Counted from the stretch's first letter, positions 48,166 to 57,455 are shown. The stretch: DNA of 64,000 bases from Candidatus Pelagibacter communis (GCF_001180165.1 NZ_CVSQ01000001.1:1-64000), one strand, 5' to 3'. The notes: generated by a model from the sequence alone, not told the origin. Made by a program: numbers and translations.

Positions 48166-49932
48166 TTATACTAAGGCTTTGCCTTTTCCTTTGATTTTAT
48201 TTTCCTCTTGATCATTTGGACCTAAGATCATTTGGTTATGAGGTTTTCCAGATGGAATCATTGGGAAGCAATTCTCGTTAGGATCTACATGACAATCAAA
48301 TATAACTGGTCCATCATAATCAATCATTTCTTGAATTTTATCATCAAGCTCATCTGGATTGTCTGCTTTAATTCCCTTGCAACCATATGCCTCTGCCATT
48401 TTCATAAAATCAGGTAATGCTTCGGAATAACTCTCAGAATAATTTTTTTCATGCAGTAATTCCTGCCATTGTCTTACCATTCCCATATATTGATTATTTA
48501 AAATAAATATTTTTATAGGAAGATTGTATTGAACTGCCGTAGACATTTCTTGCATAGTCATTAAAACTGAAGCTTCTCCAGCAATATCAACTACTAATTT
48601 TTCAGGATGAGCAATTTGAACCCCAACTGCTGCTGGTAATCCATACCCCATGGTTCCTAAACCACCTGATGTCATCCATCTGTTTGGTTTATTAAATTTA
48701 TAATGTTGAGCAGCCCACATTTGATGTTGCCCAACCTCGGTAGTGACATAAGTATCTTTGTTCTTAGTTAATTCATAAAGTCTTTGAACGGCATGTTGAG
48801 GCTTTATACTTTCATTACTATTTACGAAATTAAGAGAATTTTTTTCTCTCCATTTTTCAATTTGTTCCCACCACTTAGCTATATTTGATTTATTTGATTT
48901 GCTATGACCATTTTTTCTTTTAGCAATTGTCTTATTAATTTTACTGATAACACTCGTAACGTCTCCAACTATTGCAAGATCTACTTTGATAATTTTATTA
49001 ATTGATGATGGATCTATATCAATATGAACCTTTTTTGAATTTGGTGAAAACTCATCAATTTTTCCAGTAATACGATCATCAAATCTTGCGCCAATGTTAA
49101 TTAAAAGATCACAGTCATGCATGGCATTATTTGCTTCGTAAGTACCGTGCATACCAAGCATTCCTAAAAATTGATTATCATCTCCAGGGTAAGCACCTAA
49201 TCCTTGGAGTGTAGAAGTTATAGGAAAACCAGTGAGCTCAACAAATTCTCTTAGAGCCTGACTTGCTTTTGGACCTGAGTTAATTACTCCTCCGCCACTA
49301 TAAATAATTGGTTTTTTAGATTTACTTAATAAATTTACTAATTGATCGATTTGATCTTGAGAAAATTTATTGTGAGATTTTCCATTTAATTTTTTTTCTT
49401 TGTTTAGTTTTTTGTATTTTGTTTTTGCAAACTGAATATCTTTTGGAATATCAATTAAAACTGGTCCAGGTCTCCCTGTTGTTGCAACTCTAAATGCTTC
49501 ATGAATAACTTTTGAAAGATCATTAATATCTTTAACTAGCCAATTATGTTTCGTGCAAGGTCTTGTGATTCCCGTGGTGTCACATTCCTGAAAAGCATCT
49601 GTTCCAATTAAATGCGTTGGAACCTGACCAGAAATACAAACCAATGGCACAGAGTCCATATACGCATCGGTTAATGCTGTAACTACATTAGTGGCTCCAG
49701 GGCCTGATGTAACTAAAACTACACCTGGTTTTCCTGATGATCTAGCATAACCTTCAGCCGCGTGACCAGCACCTTGCTCGTGTCTAACTAAAATATGTTT
49801 TATAGAAGGATGATTTTTTAATTCATCATAAATCGGTAGCACTGCTCCACCTGGATAACCAAAGATATGTTCTACCTTTTGGTCTTCAAGACACTTAAAT
49901 ACAATTTCTGCTCCAGTTAATAATTTTGGCAT
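48166..49932 (-). CDS. ilvB: Acetolactate synthase large (catalytic) subunit
   Basis: A 588-residue thiamine-diphosphate enzyme. The cofactor-activating Glu is in [12 protein letters not shown] (E52), FAD-type residues lie in the middle domain, and the C-terminal ThDP motif starts IAGEAS and ends NN at 479-480. At the metal-binding position the usual Asp is Glu (E453), a conservative but unusual change. It catalyses the first shared step of valine, leucine and isoleucine synthesis. A promoter-like pair lies so close to the ATG that the message may be leaderless. Confidence 0.95.
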   Translation of the reverse strand: MPKLLTGAEIVFKCLEDQKVEHIFGYPGGAVLPIYDELKNHPSIKHILVRHEQGAGHAAEGYARSSGKPGVVLVTSGPGATNVVTALTDAYMDSVPLVCISGQVPTHLIGTDAFQECDTTGITRPCTKHNWLVKDINDLSKVIHEAFRVATTGRPGPVLIDIPKDIQFAKTKYKKLNKEKKLNGKSHNKFSQDQIDQLVNLLSKSKKPIIYSGGGVINSGPKASQALREFVELTGFPITSTLQGLGAYPGDDNQFLGMLGMHGTYEANNAMHDCDLLINIGARFDDRITGKIDEFSPNSKKVHIDIDPSSINKIIKVDLAIVGDVTSVISKINKTIAKRKNGHSKSNKSNIAKWWEQIEKWREKNSLNFVNSNESIKPQHAVQRLYELTKNKDTYVTTEVGQHQMWAAQHYKFNKPNRWMTSGGLGTMGYGLPAAVGVQIAHPEKLVVDIAGEASVLMTMQEMSTAVQYNLPIKIFILNNQYMGMVRQWQELLHEKNYSESYSEALPDFMKMAEAYGCKGIKADNPDELDDKIQEMIDYDGPVIFDCHVDPNENCFPMIPSGKPHNQMILGPNDQEENKIKGKGKALV

Positions 49933-49937
49933 TAGGC

Positions 49938-49967
49938 AATCTAGCTGAAGTTGTGCTCATTGGTCAA
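49938..49967 (-). promoter_or_regulatory. Candidate promoter of ilvB giving a leaderless message
   Basis: On the minus strand TTGACC (49967-49962) and TAGATT (49943-49938) are 18 bases apart. Only five bases separate the -10 from the ATG at 49932, so transcription would start at or next to the start codon. No Shine-Dalgarno is present. Confidence 0.5.
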
Positions 49968-49984
49968 GTTTAAGAATGAAAATT

Positions 49985-50893
49985 TTAAATTTTTTTCAAA
50001 AATTTATTTATGTCCTGAGGCTTAAGTTTCATCCAGCTCATCATATTACCTCTAGCCCAAGTGCTTTGTCTTTTGGCGTATTGTCTAGTTTTTATGGCTA
50101 TTTTTTCTTTAGTATCATTCAAATCTTTTTGTTTTTTTAAATATTCTCTAATTTCATTAACTCCAATAGCCTTATTGGCAGTTTTATCTTTTTTAACCCT
50201 TAGCTTTACGAAATCTTGTACTTCTTTTATTGCTCCATTTTCTATCATCTCCCTTGTTCTTAAATTGATACGCTCAATTAGTTCTTGTCTAGGATAATCA
50301 ATGTAAACTTTAAAGAAATCATCTTCCACGAAGTTTGATTTTGTGTTTTTAAACCACTCATGTAGAGATTTTCTTGTAAACTTTTTTACTTCATAGGCTC
50401 TGATAGATCTTTGAGAGTCTGTAGGGTTTATTTTTCCTTTTGAGGATGGATCTAATTTTAATAATTTTTCATAAAACTTCTTTTGTCCCAGTTTTTTTTG
50501 TAAATCTCTAATTTGAGTTCTTAATTTTAATGAGATATTTGGTATTTTAACTAAACCATCAGTTAAAGCTTTAAAGTACAAACCTGTACCTCCAACAAGA
50601 ATTGGGGTTTTTTTTCTTTTTTGAACTTCCCTAATTTTTTTAATTACTAAGTTTAGCCAATCACCTGTTGAGAAGTTTTTTGTAACATTATGAAAACCAT
50701 ACAAATGATGTTTTATTTTCTGGTATTTTTTTGGATCTGGTCTAGCCGATAAAATTTTAAGCTGCTTGTATACCTGCATACTGTCTGCATTAATAATCTC
50801 TCCATTAACTTTTTTTGCAAACTTAATTGCAAAACTTGATTTACCTGAAGCTGTTGGACCTGAGATTAATATGATCTTGGATTTTAAATCCAT
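49985..50893 (-). CDS. miaA: tRNA dimethylallyltransferase
   Basis: A 302-residue enzyme with P-loop GPTASGKSS (12-20), the substrate-specificity segment DSMQVYKQL, DPSSKGKINPTDSQRSIRA and the late KTRQYAKRQSTW helix. It prenylates A37 of tRNAs that read codons starting with U. It lies two bases after degP and ends just before the ilvB promoter. Confidence 0.95.
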   Translation of the reverse strand: MDLKSKIILISGPTASGKSSFAIKFAKKVNGEIINADSMQVYKQLKILSARPDPKKYQKIKHHLYGFHNVTKNFSTGDWLNLVIKKIREVQKRKKTPILVGGTGLYFKALTDGLVKIPNISLKLRTQIRDLQKKLGQKKFYEKLLKLDPSSKGKINPTDSQRSIRAYEVKKFTRKSLHEWFKNTKSNFVEDDFFKVYIDYPRQELIERINLRTREMIENGAIKEVQDFVKLRVKKDKTANKAIGVNEIREYLKKQKDLNDTKEKIAIKTRQYAKRQSTWARGNMMSWMKLKPQDINKFLKKI

Positions 50894-50895
50894 GA

Positions 50896-52311
50896 TCAGT
50901 CTAACTTAACACCGATGTATCTTCGTTGATTTTGATTGTTATAGATTGCAAGTAAAATGGTTTTCTGATTTGAATTAAGAACTTCTTGAGTAATATCTCT
51001 TAAGTCATCAGCTGATCTAATTTTTTTCTTTTGAGCTTCAATTATAATACTGTTAAGCTCTATTGAATTTGCTACAGGGCTGTTGTTTGCAATTTTTGTT
51101 ATTACCAGTCCTGTTAATTGGTTTGGTAATTTTCTGTTTTTAATATCTTCTTTAGTTAATGGTCTTACTGCAATTCTTAAGCTCTCAATGATCTCTTCAT
51201 TATTTTGTTTTTCAGTTTCTTGATTTTTACTTATTTTAAAATCATCTGAAGTTTCTAATCTTCCTAAAACAACATTTTTAATAATCTCTTTTTTATCCCT
51301 CCAAACTTTGACTTCAACTTTTTTCCCAACTTCTGTTCTTGCAACGATCGCTGGAAGTTCTTTCATTTGGTTTATTTTTTCTCCATTAAATTCTAAAATA
51401 ATATCACCAGCTAGTATTCCTGCTTTTTCTGAAGGACTATTTTCAGCAACACTTGCAACAAGTGCTCCTCGTGCTTTATCTAATTTTTCAACTTCAGCAA
51501 TTTCTTTTGTTACATCTTGAATTCTAACACCTAACCATCCTCTTTTTGTTTCACCAAATTCTATTAATTGTTTAATTACGATTTGTGCACTGTTGGATGG
51601 TATAGAAAATCCAATTCCTATAGAACCATTACGTCCAAGAATTGCTGTATTAATTCCAATTACATTTCCTTCCATATCAAACAGAGGTCCACCTGAATTA
51701 CCAGAATTTATAGAAGCATCTGTTTGAATAAAATCTTCATATCTCGATAAACCTATTGATCGATTTCTTGCTGAAATAATTCCAGCAGTAACAGTTCCGC
51801 CTAAACCAAATGGATTTCCAATTGCTAAAACCCAATCTCCAATTCTTGCTTTATCAGAGTTACCAAATGCAACCGGAATAAACTTTTCATCTGTTTCTAA
51901 TTGTAAAACAGCAATATCCATTAATGGATCAGCACCTAGAACCTTAGCTTTAAATTCTTGGTCACCGTTTACCCTAACAATAATGTCATCAGCATCTTGG
52001 ATAACGTGATTATTCGTAACTACAATTCCTTTCTCGTCTATTATAAACCCAGAACCTAAAGCAGCTGATTGTCTTTCCTGAGGTGTTCCAAATTCTTTAA
52101 ACATATCCTCAAAAGGAGACCCTGGAGGAAATTGAAAAGGAAAAGGATTAGAATTTGTTGTGATGGTAGTTGTTGTAGAAATGTTTACAACAGATGGCAT
52201 TAATTTTTCTGCAAGATCTGCAAAGGAAGTAGGAACTGGTTTGGAGTTTACATTTAACGAAAAGCTAAATGATATAACTAGGGTTAAGAATATAAGTTTA
52301 ATCTTATTCAT
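50896..52311 (-). CDS. degP: Periplasmic serine protease of the Do/DegP-HtrA family
   Basis: A 471-residue exported protease. A signal peptide (cleavage near residue 23) is followed by the trypsin-like domain with triad H102 (TNNHV), D132 (MDIAV) and S206 (GNSGGP), then two PDZ domains beginning GWLGVRIQ and, less clearly, in the last hundred residues. It degrades misfolded envelope proteins. It begins two bases after a DUF2065 gene downstream of hflC, a common arrangement in alphaproteobacteria. Confidence 0.94.
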   Translation of the reverse strand: MNKIKLIFLTLVISFSFSLNVNSKPVPTSFADLAEKLMPSVVNISTTTTITTNSNPFPFQFPPGSPFEDMFKEFGTPQERQSAALGSGFIIDEKGIVVTNNHVIQDADDIIVRVNGDQEFKAKVLGADPLMDIAVLQLETDEKFIPVAFGNSDKARIGDWVLAIGNPFGLGGTVTAGIISARNRSIGLSRYEDFIQTDASINSGNSGGPLFDMEGNVIGINTAILGRNGSIGIGFSIPSNSAQIVIKQLIEFGETKRGWLGVRIQDVTKEIAEVEKLDKARGALVASVAENSPSEKAGILAGDIILEFNGEKINQMKELPAIVARTEVGKKVEVKVWRDKKEIIKNVVLGRLETSDDFKISKNQETEKQNNEEIIESLRIAVRPLTKEDIKNRKLPNQLTGLVITKIANNSPVANSIELNSIIIEAQKKKIRSADDLRDITQEVLNSNQKTILLAIYNNQNQRRYIGVKLD

Positions 52312-52312
52312 A

Positions 52313-52498
52313 TTAACTTTTTATAAAATAAATAATTATAAAACCTATCAATGCAAAAATAAGTCCACCTGATCTAAGCTGACTATCTTTAACAAGTTCT
52401 AATTTTTTCAACATACTTTTCATTTTTGCTGGAAATAAGGCGTACAAAATTCCTTCAATAAACAAGAAAAGACCAAAAGCTATAACTAGCTCACGCAT
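52313..52498 (-). CDS. DUF2065 small membrane protein
   Basis: A 61-residue protein with two hydrophobic spans (about 1-19 and 43-60) around a basic loop FPAKMKSMLKKLE. This is the size and layout of DUF2065 (YjeT-like) proteins, which are usually encoded next to hflC. Its function is unknown. It lies seven bases after hflC and two before degP, suggesting a shared envelope-quality transcript. Confidence 0.85.
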   Translation of the reverse strand: MRELVIAFGLFLFIEGILYALFPAKMKSMLKKLELVKDSQLRSGGLIFALIGFIIIYFIKS

Positions 52499-52505
52499 TT
52501 AAGAA

Positions 52506-53378
52506 TTATTGTTGGATTTCAGGTTTTATATTTCCAAAAAATTTAAAAAATTCACTATCAGGTGATAAAATTAATGAAGTTTCTCCACCAATAAGAGCTT
52601 TTTCATATGCCTGCATAGCTCTGTAGAAAGCAAAAAATTCTGGATCTTGTCCAAAGGCGTCAGCAAATATTTTATTTCTTTGTCCATCACCTTCCCCTTT
52701 CATGATCTCTGATTGTTTTTGAGCATCTGCCAAGATTACTGTAACTTCTTTGTCTGCAGTTGATGTGATTGTAACTGCCATCTCTGCACCTTTTGCTCTA
52801 AATTCTTTTGCTTCCCTCTCCCTTTCAGTTTGCATTCTTCTATAAATCGCATCACTGTTAGCTTGGGGTAGATCTGCTCTTTTAATTCTAACATCAACAA
52901 TATTAATTCCAAAGTTTTGTGCTTCGTTATTGACACCTTCTTTAATTAGAGCCATTTGCTTAGATCTATCTTTAGATAACAATGTTTGTAACTCCTCTTG
53001 ACCTAATACATTTCTTATTCTTGAATTTATAATTGTCGATAATCTTGATCTTGCAACTCTTTCGTTTCCAACTGAAATATAAAACTTCAGTGGATCAACA
53101 ATTTGAAATCTTGCAAATGCATCCACAATCAAACGCTTCTGATCTGATGCAATAACCTCTTCTGGCGGAGCATCTAAATTTAAAATTCTTTTATCTAAAT
53201 AAACAACATTTTGAATAAAAGGAATTTTAAAGTTTAATCCCGGCTTCATTATAATTCTTTTTGGATCACCAAATTGAAGAATAATTGCTTGGTTAACCTC
53301 TTTAACTATAATTACTGATAAAAAAGCTACAACACCAATTGCAACTAATACTCCTGCTAATATTTTTCCAGCTTTCAT
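52506..53378 (-). CDS. hflC: HflC, membrane protease modulator
   Basis: A 290-residue SPFH/band-7 protein with one N-terminal membrane span (about 5-25), the VVKEVNQAIILQFG-like start of the band-7 domain, and a coiled-coil rich region with REREAKEFRAKGAEM. With HflK it forms the large periplasmic-facing cage that regulates FtsH. One base separates it from hflK. Confidence 0.94.
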   Translation of the reverse strand: MKAGKILAGVLVAIGVVAFLSVIIVKEVNQAIILQFGDPKRIIMKPGLNFKIPFIQNVVYLDKRILNLDAPPEEVIASDQKRLIVDAFARFQIVDPLKFYISVGNERVARSRLSTIINSRIRNVLGQEELQTLLSKDRSKQMALIKEGVNNEAQNFGINIVDVRIKRADLPQANSDAIYRRMQTEREREAKEFRAKGAEMAVTITSTADKEVTVILADAQKQSEIMKGEGDGQRNKIFADAFGQDPEFFAFYRAMQAYEKALIGGETSLILSPDSEFFKFFGNIKPEIQQ

Positions 53379-53379
53379 C

Positions 53380-54480
53380 TTAATTTGTCGCTTTCTTTTT
53401 TAATTCAGGTAAAGGTAAATATGGAACTACTCCTGAACCTGCATTTTTTTCTATAATTACTTTATCTATATCTGCTAGAACTTTTTCCATAGTTTCTAAA
53501 TACATTCTCTCTTGAGTAACTGCTTTTGCATTTTTATACTCATTATAAATTGCTATAAATCTGCTTGCCTCACCCTCAGCTTTTGCAACAACTTCTTTTT
53601 TATACGCTTCTGCAGCTTGTAAAATTTTTTGTGCTTCCCCTCGTGCTCTTGGAATTACATCATTTGCATAAGCTTCTGCCTCATTTTTAGATCTTTCCAT
53701 GTCCGCTCTTGCAGCCTGTACATCTCTAAATGCATCAATTACTTGATCGGGCGGATCTGCTTTTTGAGTTTGTACTTGAGTAATTTGAATTCCACTTTCA
53801 TAATCATCTAAAATTGTTTGAATAATTTCTTGAGTTTCAAGCTCAATTTTAGATCTTCCTTCTGTCAGGATTGGTTGAATATCACTTTTAGCAATAACTT
53901 CTCTCATAGCAGTTTCAGCGGCTGCTTTAACTGTGCCTTCTGGGTCTTGAATTTTAAATAGAAAATTACCAGCATCTTTGATTACCCAAAATACTGAAAA
54001 ATCTATGTTAACAATGTTTTCATCTCCAGTTAACATTAAGCTTTCTTGTGGAACATCAGCAACACCGCCACCTGTAGAAAAACCACTGTCTCTTTCAGAT
54101 CTAAATCCTATATCCATTCTATTAACTTTGGTGACTTTCGGTGTTTGAACAGTCTCAACAGGAAAAGGTATATGATAGTTCAACCCAGGCTGTGTAGTTT
54201 TTACAAACTTACCAAATCTTAGCACAACCCCTTGTTCATCGGGTAACACTCTATAAAGTCCACTCGCTAACCATACAAAAACTAAAACTAATAAAATTAG
54301 ACTTATTGATTTTCCTCCTGAAGTTTTTCCACCAGGTAAAAATCTTTTAATTTTATCTTGAAGATCTCTAATTAATTCGTCGACGTTTGGTGGTGTTGGA
54401 CCTCTACCTGATCCATTACCACTACCACCTCCGCCAGGAGGTGCTCCCCAAGGACTTTGACCTTTAAAATCATCTGACAT
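53380..54480 (-). CDS. hflK: HflK, membrane protease modulator
   Basis: A 366-residue SPFH/band-7 protein. A glycine- and proline-rich cytoplasmic head (residues 8-30) precedes the membrane span (about 60-77) and band-7 domain starting VLPDEQGVVLRFGKF, then a coiled coil with RARGEAQKILQAAEAYK. It partners HflC around FtsH. Its start codon is part of a 12-base palindrome that also contains an ATG of the divergent mrp frame. Confidence 0.94.
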   Translation of the reverse strand: MSDDFKGQSPWGAPPGGGGSGNGSGRGPTPPNVDELIRDLQDKIKRFLPGGKTSGGKSISLILLVLVFVWLASGLYRVLPDEQGVVLRFGKFVKTTQPGLNYHIPFPVETVQTPKVTKVNRMDIGFRSERDSGFSTGGGVADVPQESLMLTGDENIVNIDFSVFWVIKDAGNFLFKIQDPEGTVKAAAETAMREVIAKSDIQPILTEGRSKIELETQEIIQTILDDYESGIQITQVQTQKADPPDQVIDAFRDVQAARADMERSKNEAEAYANDVIPRARGEAQKILQAAEAYKKEVVAKAEGEASRFIAIYNEYKNAKAVTQERMYLETMEKVLADIDKVIIEKNAGSGVVPYLPLPELKKKATN

Positions 54481-54531
54481 ATGTCAACTTATATAGTGTC
54501 TTTAATGCAAAAAACAAGTAATGATACTTTT

Positions 54532-55356
54532 ATGACTGATAAAAAACCTGAACTTAGTGCCGCAATGAAAAGTAAGCTAGAGCCTAAAAAATTCACTAAA
54601 AATCCAATCCTTGGAACTAAATTTACTATAGCCATTTCTAGTGCAAAAGGAGGTGTTGGAAAATCTACTTTTGCAACGAATCTTGCATTGGCATTAAAGA
54701 AGGTTGGATGCAAAGTTGGTCTTTTAGATGCAGATATTTACGGTCCATCAATTCCTAAAATGTTTGATATTAATGAAAAACCAAAAAGCGATGGTCAAAA
54801 ATTAGATCCAATTACAAAATATGACATTCAATGTATGTCAATTGGTTTTTTAGCTGATCAACAAACACCAATGATATGGCGTGGTCCTATGGTTACAAGT
54901 GCAATTAAAACTTTTACTCAAAAAGTTAATTGGAAAGATTTAGATTTTATTATTGTTGATATGCCGCCTGGAACTGGTGATACTCAACTTACCTTTTCTC
55001 AAGAAATTAAAATGGATGGTGCAATAATTGTAAGCACACCTCAAGAAGTGGCTCTTTTAGATGTTAAGAGAGGAATTAAAATGTTTGATAAACTTGGAGT
55101 TAAAATTTTAGGTTTAGTTGATAATATGAGTTTCTTTATTGGTGATGATGGAAAAAAATATAAAATTTTTGGACAAGATGGGGTAAAAAAAACTGCAGAA
55201 GAATTTCAAAAAGAATTTTTGGGTGAAATTCCAATTAATCCTGAAGTTGGTAAAACTGGAGATGAAGGAAAACCAATTGTAGAAGCTAGCCCTGAACATG
55301 AAATTTCTAAAATATATTTAAATTTTGCTGAAAAAATTAAATCAACTTATCTTTAA
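54532..55356 (+). CDS. mrp: Iron-sulfur cluster carrier / P-loop ATPase Mrp (ApbC)
   Basis: A protein of 274 residues from ATG 54532, with deviant Walker [11 protein letters not shown] (37-46), [12 protein letters not shown] and the switch/Walker B-like [11 protein letters not shown] typical of Mrp/NBP35 ATPases that carry Fe-S clusters. The N-terminal DUF59 domain found in many Mrp proteins is absent. The usual C-terminal CxxC is not seen. In-frame ATGs at 54481 and 54505 are alternatives; none has a good ribosome site. It is divergent from hflK and convergent with thyX, whose end overlaps it by 20 bases. Confidence 0.88.
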   Translation: MTDKKPELSAAMKSKLEPKKFTKNPILGTKFTIAISSAKGGVGKSTFATNLALALKKVGCKVGLLDADIYGPSIPKMFDINEKPKSDGQKLDPITKYDIQCMSIGFLADQQTPMIWRGPMVTSAIKTFTQKVNWKDLDFIIVDMPPGTGDTQLTFSQEIKMDGAIIVSTPQEVALLDVKRGIKMFDKLGVKILGLVDNMSFFIGDDGKKYKIFGQDGVKKTAEEFQKEFLGEIPINPEVGKTGDEGKPIVEASPEHEISKIYLNFAEKIKSTYL

Positions 55357-56284
55357 GATCAAAAGCAATCATTAATTCATTCCACTCTCTTTTAGACAGG
55401 CCAGAGCTTTCAACATCTACATTCTCACCTTTAATAAGTTTTTGAATAATTAGCTTTCCTTTTGCAGAAACCTCGGTACCACCTACTCTATAATCCATAA
55501 AAGCATCATAAGTTGTGGGAACCCATTTTTTTACAGTATCCAGCATTATGTCGGCATAAACTCTAATTTCATATTGAGCATGACTATCAGCTCTTAATCT
55601 TAAAAAATTCATTAAGTTCAATAAATCAGTTTTCCAATACCATTGCGTATAGGTATTTAGTGTTAAATTCATTCTTGCAAGTTCTCTTGCTAAACCTTTT
55701 TTATTTTCATCAATAGTTGATCCATCAAATCTTTCATTAAGCATAGTCTCATAATTATCATAAGTTCTCTCTGCATCACTTTTTAAAAGTTCTAAAACTT
55801 CCTCTGCCTGTTTTCCTTCTAAGACATCCCCTCTACCCTGTCGGTTACTAGTTGATTGAGCAGCTAAATTTTCTTGTGAAGGCAAATAAAATTCTTTGTC
55901 TAAAATTGAATATCTTGCAGAATATTCATTAACATTTGCAGTTCTATGTCTAATCCATTGTCTTGCAATAAATATTGGAAGCTTAACATGGTATTTAATT
56001 TCACACATTTCAAATGGAGTGCTGTGCCAATGCCTCATTAAATATTTAATTAAACCTTTGTCAGTTGAAACTTGTTTGGTTCCTTTTCCGTACGATACTC
56101 TGGCTGATTGAACTATAGATGTGTCGTCACCCATATAATCAACAACTCTTACAAAACCATGATCTAAAGCTGGAATTGCTTCATATAGGATTTTTTCAAG
56201 CTCAGGAGCAGTAACTCTTTTTGTTTGGTTGCTTTGAGATTGTTGATTTTTTATTTCTTCTTGTTGTTCTTTAGTTAATTTCAT
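55337..56284 (-). CDS. thyX: FAD-dependent thymidylate synthase
   Basis: A 315-residue flavin-dependent thymidylate synthase with the ThyX motif [13 protein letters not shown] (112-124). It methylates dUMP using methylene-tetrahydrofolate and FADH2. The start at 56284 is chosen because longer in-frame starts would be the antisense of the tmRNA acceptor piece. The N-terminal 25 residues are Gln- and Lys-rich, and an insertion rich in Gln and Arg lies near residue 140-155. Its promoter must lie near or within the tmRNA gene's upstream flank. Confidence 0.93.
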   Translation of the reverse strand: MKLTKEQQEEIKNQQSQSNQTKRVTAPELEKILYEAIPALDHGFVRVVDYMGDDTSIVQSARVSYGKGTKQVSTDKGLIKYLMRHWHSTPFEMCEIKYHVKLPIFIARQWIRHRTANVNEYSARYSILDKEFYLPSQENLAAQSTSNRQGRGDVLEGKQAEEVLELLKSDAERTYDNYETMLNERFDGSTIDENKKGLARELARMNLTLNTYTQWYWKTDLLNLMNFLRLRADSHAQYEIRVYADIMLDTVKKWVPTTYDAFMDYRVGGTEVSAKGKLIIQKLIKGENVDVESSGLSKREWNELMIAFDLKDKLI

Positions 56285-56324
56285 GATTGTTATTGAATCT
56301 GTTGTAATTACTTTTATATTAATA

Positions 56325-56584
56325 ATGTTGGTTTTCCAACTACGACGATAAACGAATTTCGTAATAACCATTGCGGACGTGGGGGCAGTACCCACCACCT
56401 CCACCATTACAACTTATGGGGGTGAACTAGATTCGACGGGTGACTAAAGGCTATTCTTTCGTTCGGGATTGTTCCACCGTAACGGGCTAATTTATAATTG
56501 CTAACGAAAGTTATGCACTTGCTGCCTAATTAACTTTGTTAATTAAGCAAACGGGGTCTGGGGCACCTGGCAACAGAACGCCCC
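56325..56584 (+). ncRNA. ssrA: Two-piece, circularly permuted tmRNA
   Basis: The acceptor piece comes first and ends CACCTCC-A-CCA (56396-56406). After an 11-base spacer the coding piece begins GGGGGTG (56418-56424), which pairs fully with CACCTCC as a seven-pair acceptor stem with one G-T wobble. The coding piece continues with the universal AGATTCGACGGG-type start, then a tag frame GCT to TAA at 56500-56529 that encodes ANESYALAA, then a hairpin and GGGGC (56560-56564) pairing with GCCCC (56580-56584). The T arm is GTGGG/CCCAC (56379-56395) with loop GGCAGTA, which lacks the usual TTC. The 5' limit near 56325 is approximate. It rescues stalled ribosomes with SmpB. Confidence 0.93.
56569..56584 (+). 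repeat. tmRNA 3'-end repeat, copy 1 (intact gene side, attL-like)
   Basis: GGCAACAGAACGCCCC is the 3' end of the tmRNA coding piece. The same 16 bases recur at 58724-58739, and the last 12 recur at 57444-57455. Integrases commonly use the 3' end of ssrA as target and duplicate it at the far side of the insert. Confidence 0.8.
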
Positions 56585-56642
56585 TTATATTATGTTTAAA
56601 AAAGAATTACCAACTAGACACTTTTGATAATTATAAATAAAT

Positions 56643-57083
56643 CTAACTATTCTTCCAAAACTCTAAACTTATTGGATTTATCTTATTCTCATTACCTTTG
56701 ATTAAGTTCAATACACTATTTTTAAAATTCTCTGCCTCTTCATTGCTATGAATTAAATGCAAGGACTTTATTGCTCTTGTTATTCTGAAATGATTATGGT
56801 TGCTTTGACATATCCAGTATGAATTCCTTGTTAAGAAATTCAAAAACCAATCTGCTGACTTTTTTACGTTTTGCTTTGCAATTTCTGATTGTTTGATATC
56901 GATGATTTCTTGTTGAGTAAGAATTGGGGAGTTAGGAACTGCTCCACTTCTCTCATTGAGAGGAAAGGTCCATTGTATAAAATTATGAACACTCTCTATG
57001 TCCTCATCAGACATTTTCCAAATATCTTCAAGATATCGATTATAGATATCTGGTTGTTCTCCAATTAAAAAATCTAAAATCAT
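56643..57083 (-). CDS. Opioid growth factor receptor (OGFr)-domain protein
   Basis: A 146-residue cytosolic protein. The block ESVHNFIQWTFPLNERSG (35-52) followed by LTQQEI matches the conserved core of the OGFr N-terminal domain, known from animals and from scattered bacteria; the role in bacteria is unknown. No catalytic motif is apparent. The ATG overlaps the stop of a 75-residue membrane protein gene (ATGA), so they are translated together. Both lie in a module bounded by tmRNA-end repeats, which makes them likely mobile cargo. Confidence 0.7.
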   Translation of the reverse strand: MILDFLIGEQPDIYNRYLEDIWKMSDEDIESVHNFIQWTFPLNERSGAVPNSPILTQQEIIDIKQSEIAKQNVKKSADWFLNFLTRNSYWICQSNHNHFRITRAIKSLHLIHSNEEAENFKNSVLNLIKGNENKINPISLEFWKNS

Positions 57084-57307
57084 AATTTACTTCTGTTTTT
57101 TTTCTTTTCTTTTCTCCAAAGAATAAAAAATAAAAGAATTAGTGCTGGTTGCAAAATAACAAAAATAATGATGTTGATTAATTCATAAGATATTCCAAAT
57201 AACTCTGCCAAATCAACTAAAACGATAACACATATTTTAAAGAGGAAGTCTATAAATTCAAAACCTGAATTCCCCATGGTATTGTATGCATCTATATATT
57301 TATTCAT
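57080..57307 (-). CDS. Small membrane protein coupled to the OGFr-domain gene
   Basis: A 75-residue protein with two hydrophobic segments (about 22-38 and 45-64) and a basic tail WRKEKKKNRSKL that should stay in the cytoplasm. I do not recognise a named family. It overlaps the OGFr-domain gene by four bases. Three direct repeats CTATGTACCT lie 24 to 90 bases before its start, so they could be regulatory or recombinase sites. It may anchor or signal to its cytosolic partner, but this is inference. Confidence 0.65.
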   Translation of the reverse strand: MNKYIDAYNTMGNSGFEFIDFLFKICVIVLVDLAELFGISYELINIIIFVILQPALILLFFILWRKEKKKNRSKL

Positions 57308-57330
57308 AAAATAAATTTAATCAGATATTG

Positions 57331-57397
57331 CTATGTACCTCAAACACAAGTCTATTACAAAAAAACCTCAAATTACTATGTACCTAACTATGTACCT
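57331..57397. repeat. Three direct repeats CTATGTACCT (arm-site-like)
   Basis: Identical ten-mers lie at 57331-57340, 57376-57385 and 57388-57397. The last two are 12 bases apart, start to start, and end about 47 bases before the tmRNA-end repeat at 57444. This resembles arm-type binding sites beside an integrase core site. They could also be operators for the small membrane protein gene. Confidence 0.6.
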
Positions 57398-57434
57398 TTC
57401 CAAAAAGTTATATTTTATGGTAGTCTCTGACCGA

Positions 57435-57455
57435 GGGCGGGATACAGAACGCCCC
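57435..57455. repeat. tmRNA 3'-end repeat, copy 2 (internal)
   Basis: ACAGAACGCCCC (57444-57455) repeats the last 12 bases of the tmRNA coding piece. Like the original it can form a stem, here GGGCG (57435-57439) with CGCCC (57450-57454). A T run follows. It splits the accessory segment into two modules. Confidence 0.7.

Noticed and set aside
54481-54531. mrp start at 54481
   Set aside because: It would place two start codons back to back without leaders; kept only as an alternative because no ribosome site decides the matter.
56285-56407. N-terminal extension of thyX by 41 codons
   Set aside because: This stretch is the antisense of the tmRNA acceptor piece; the normal ThyX length and a good ATG at 56284 argue for the short form.
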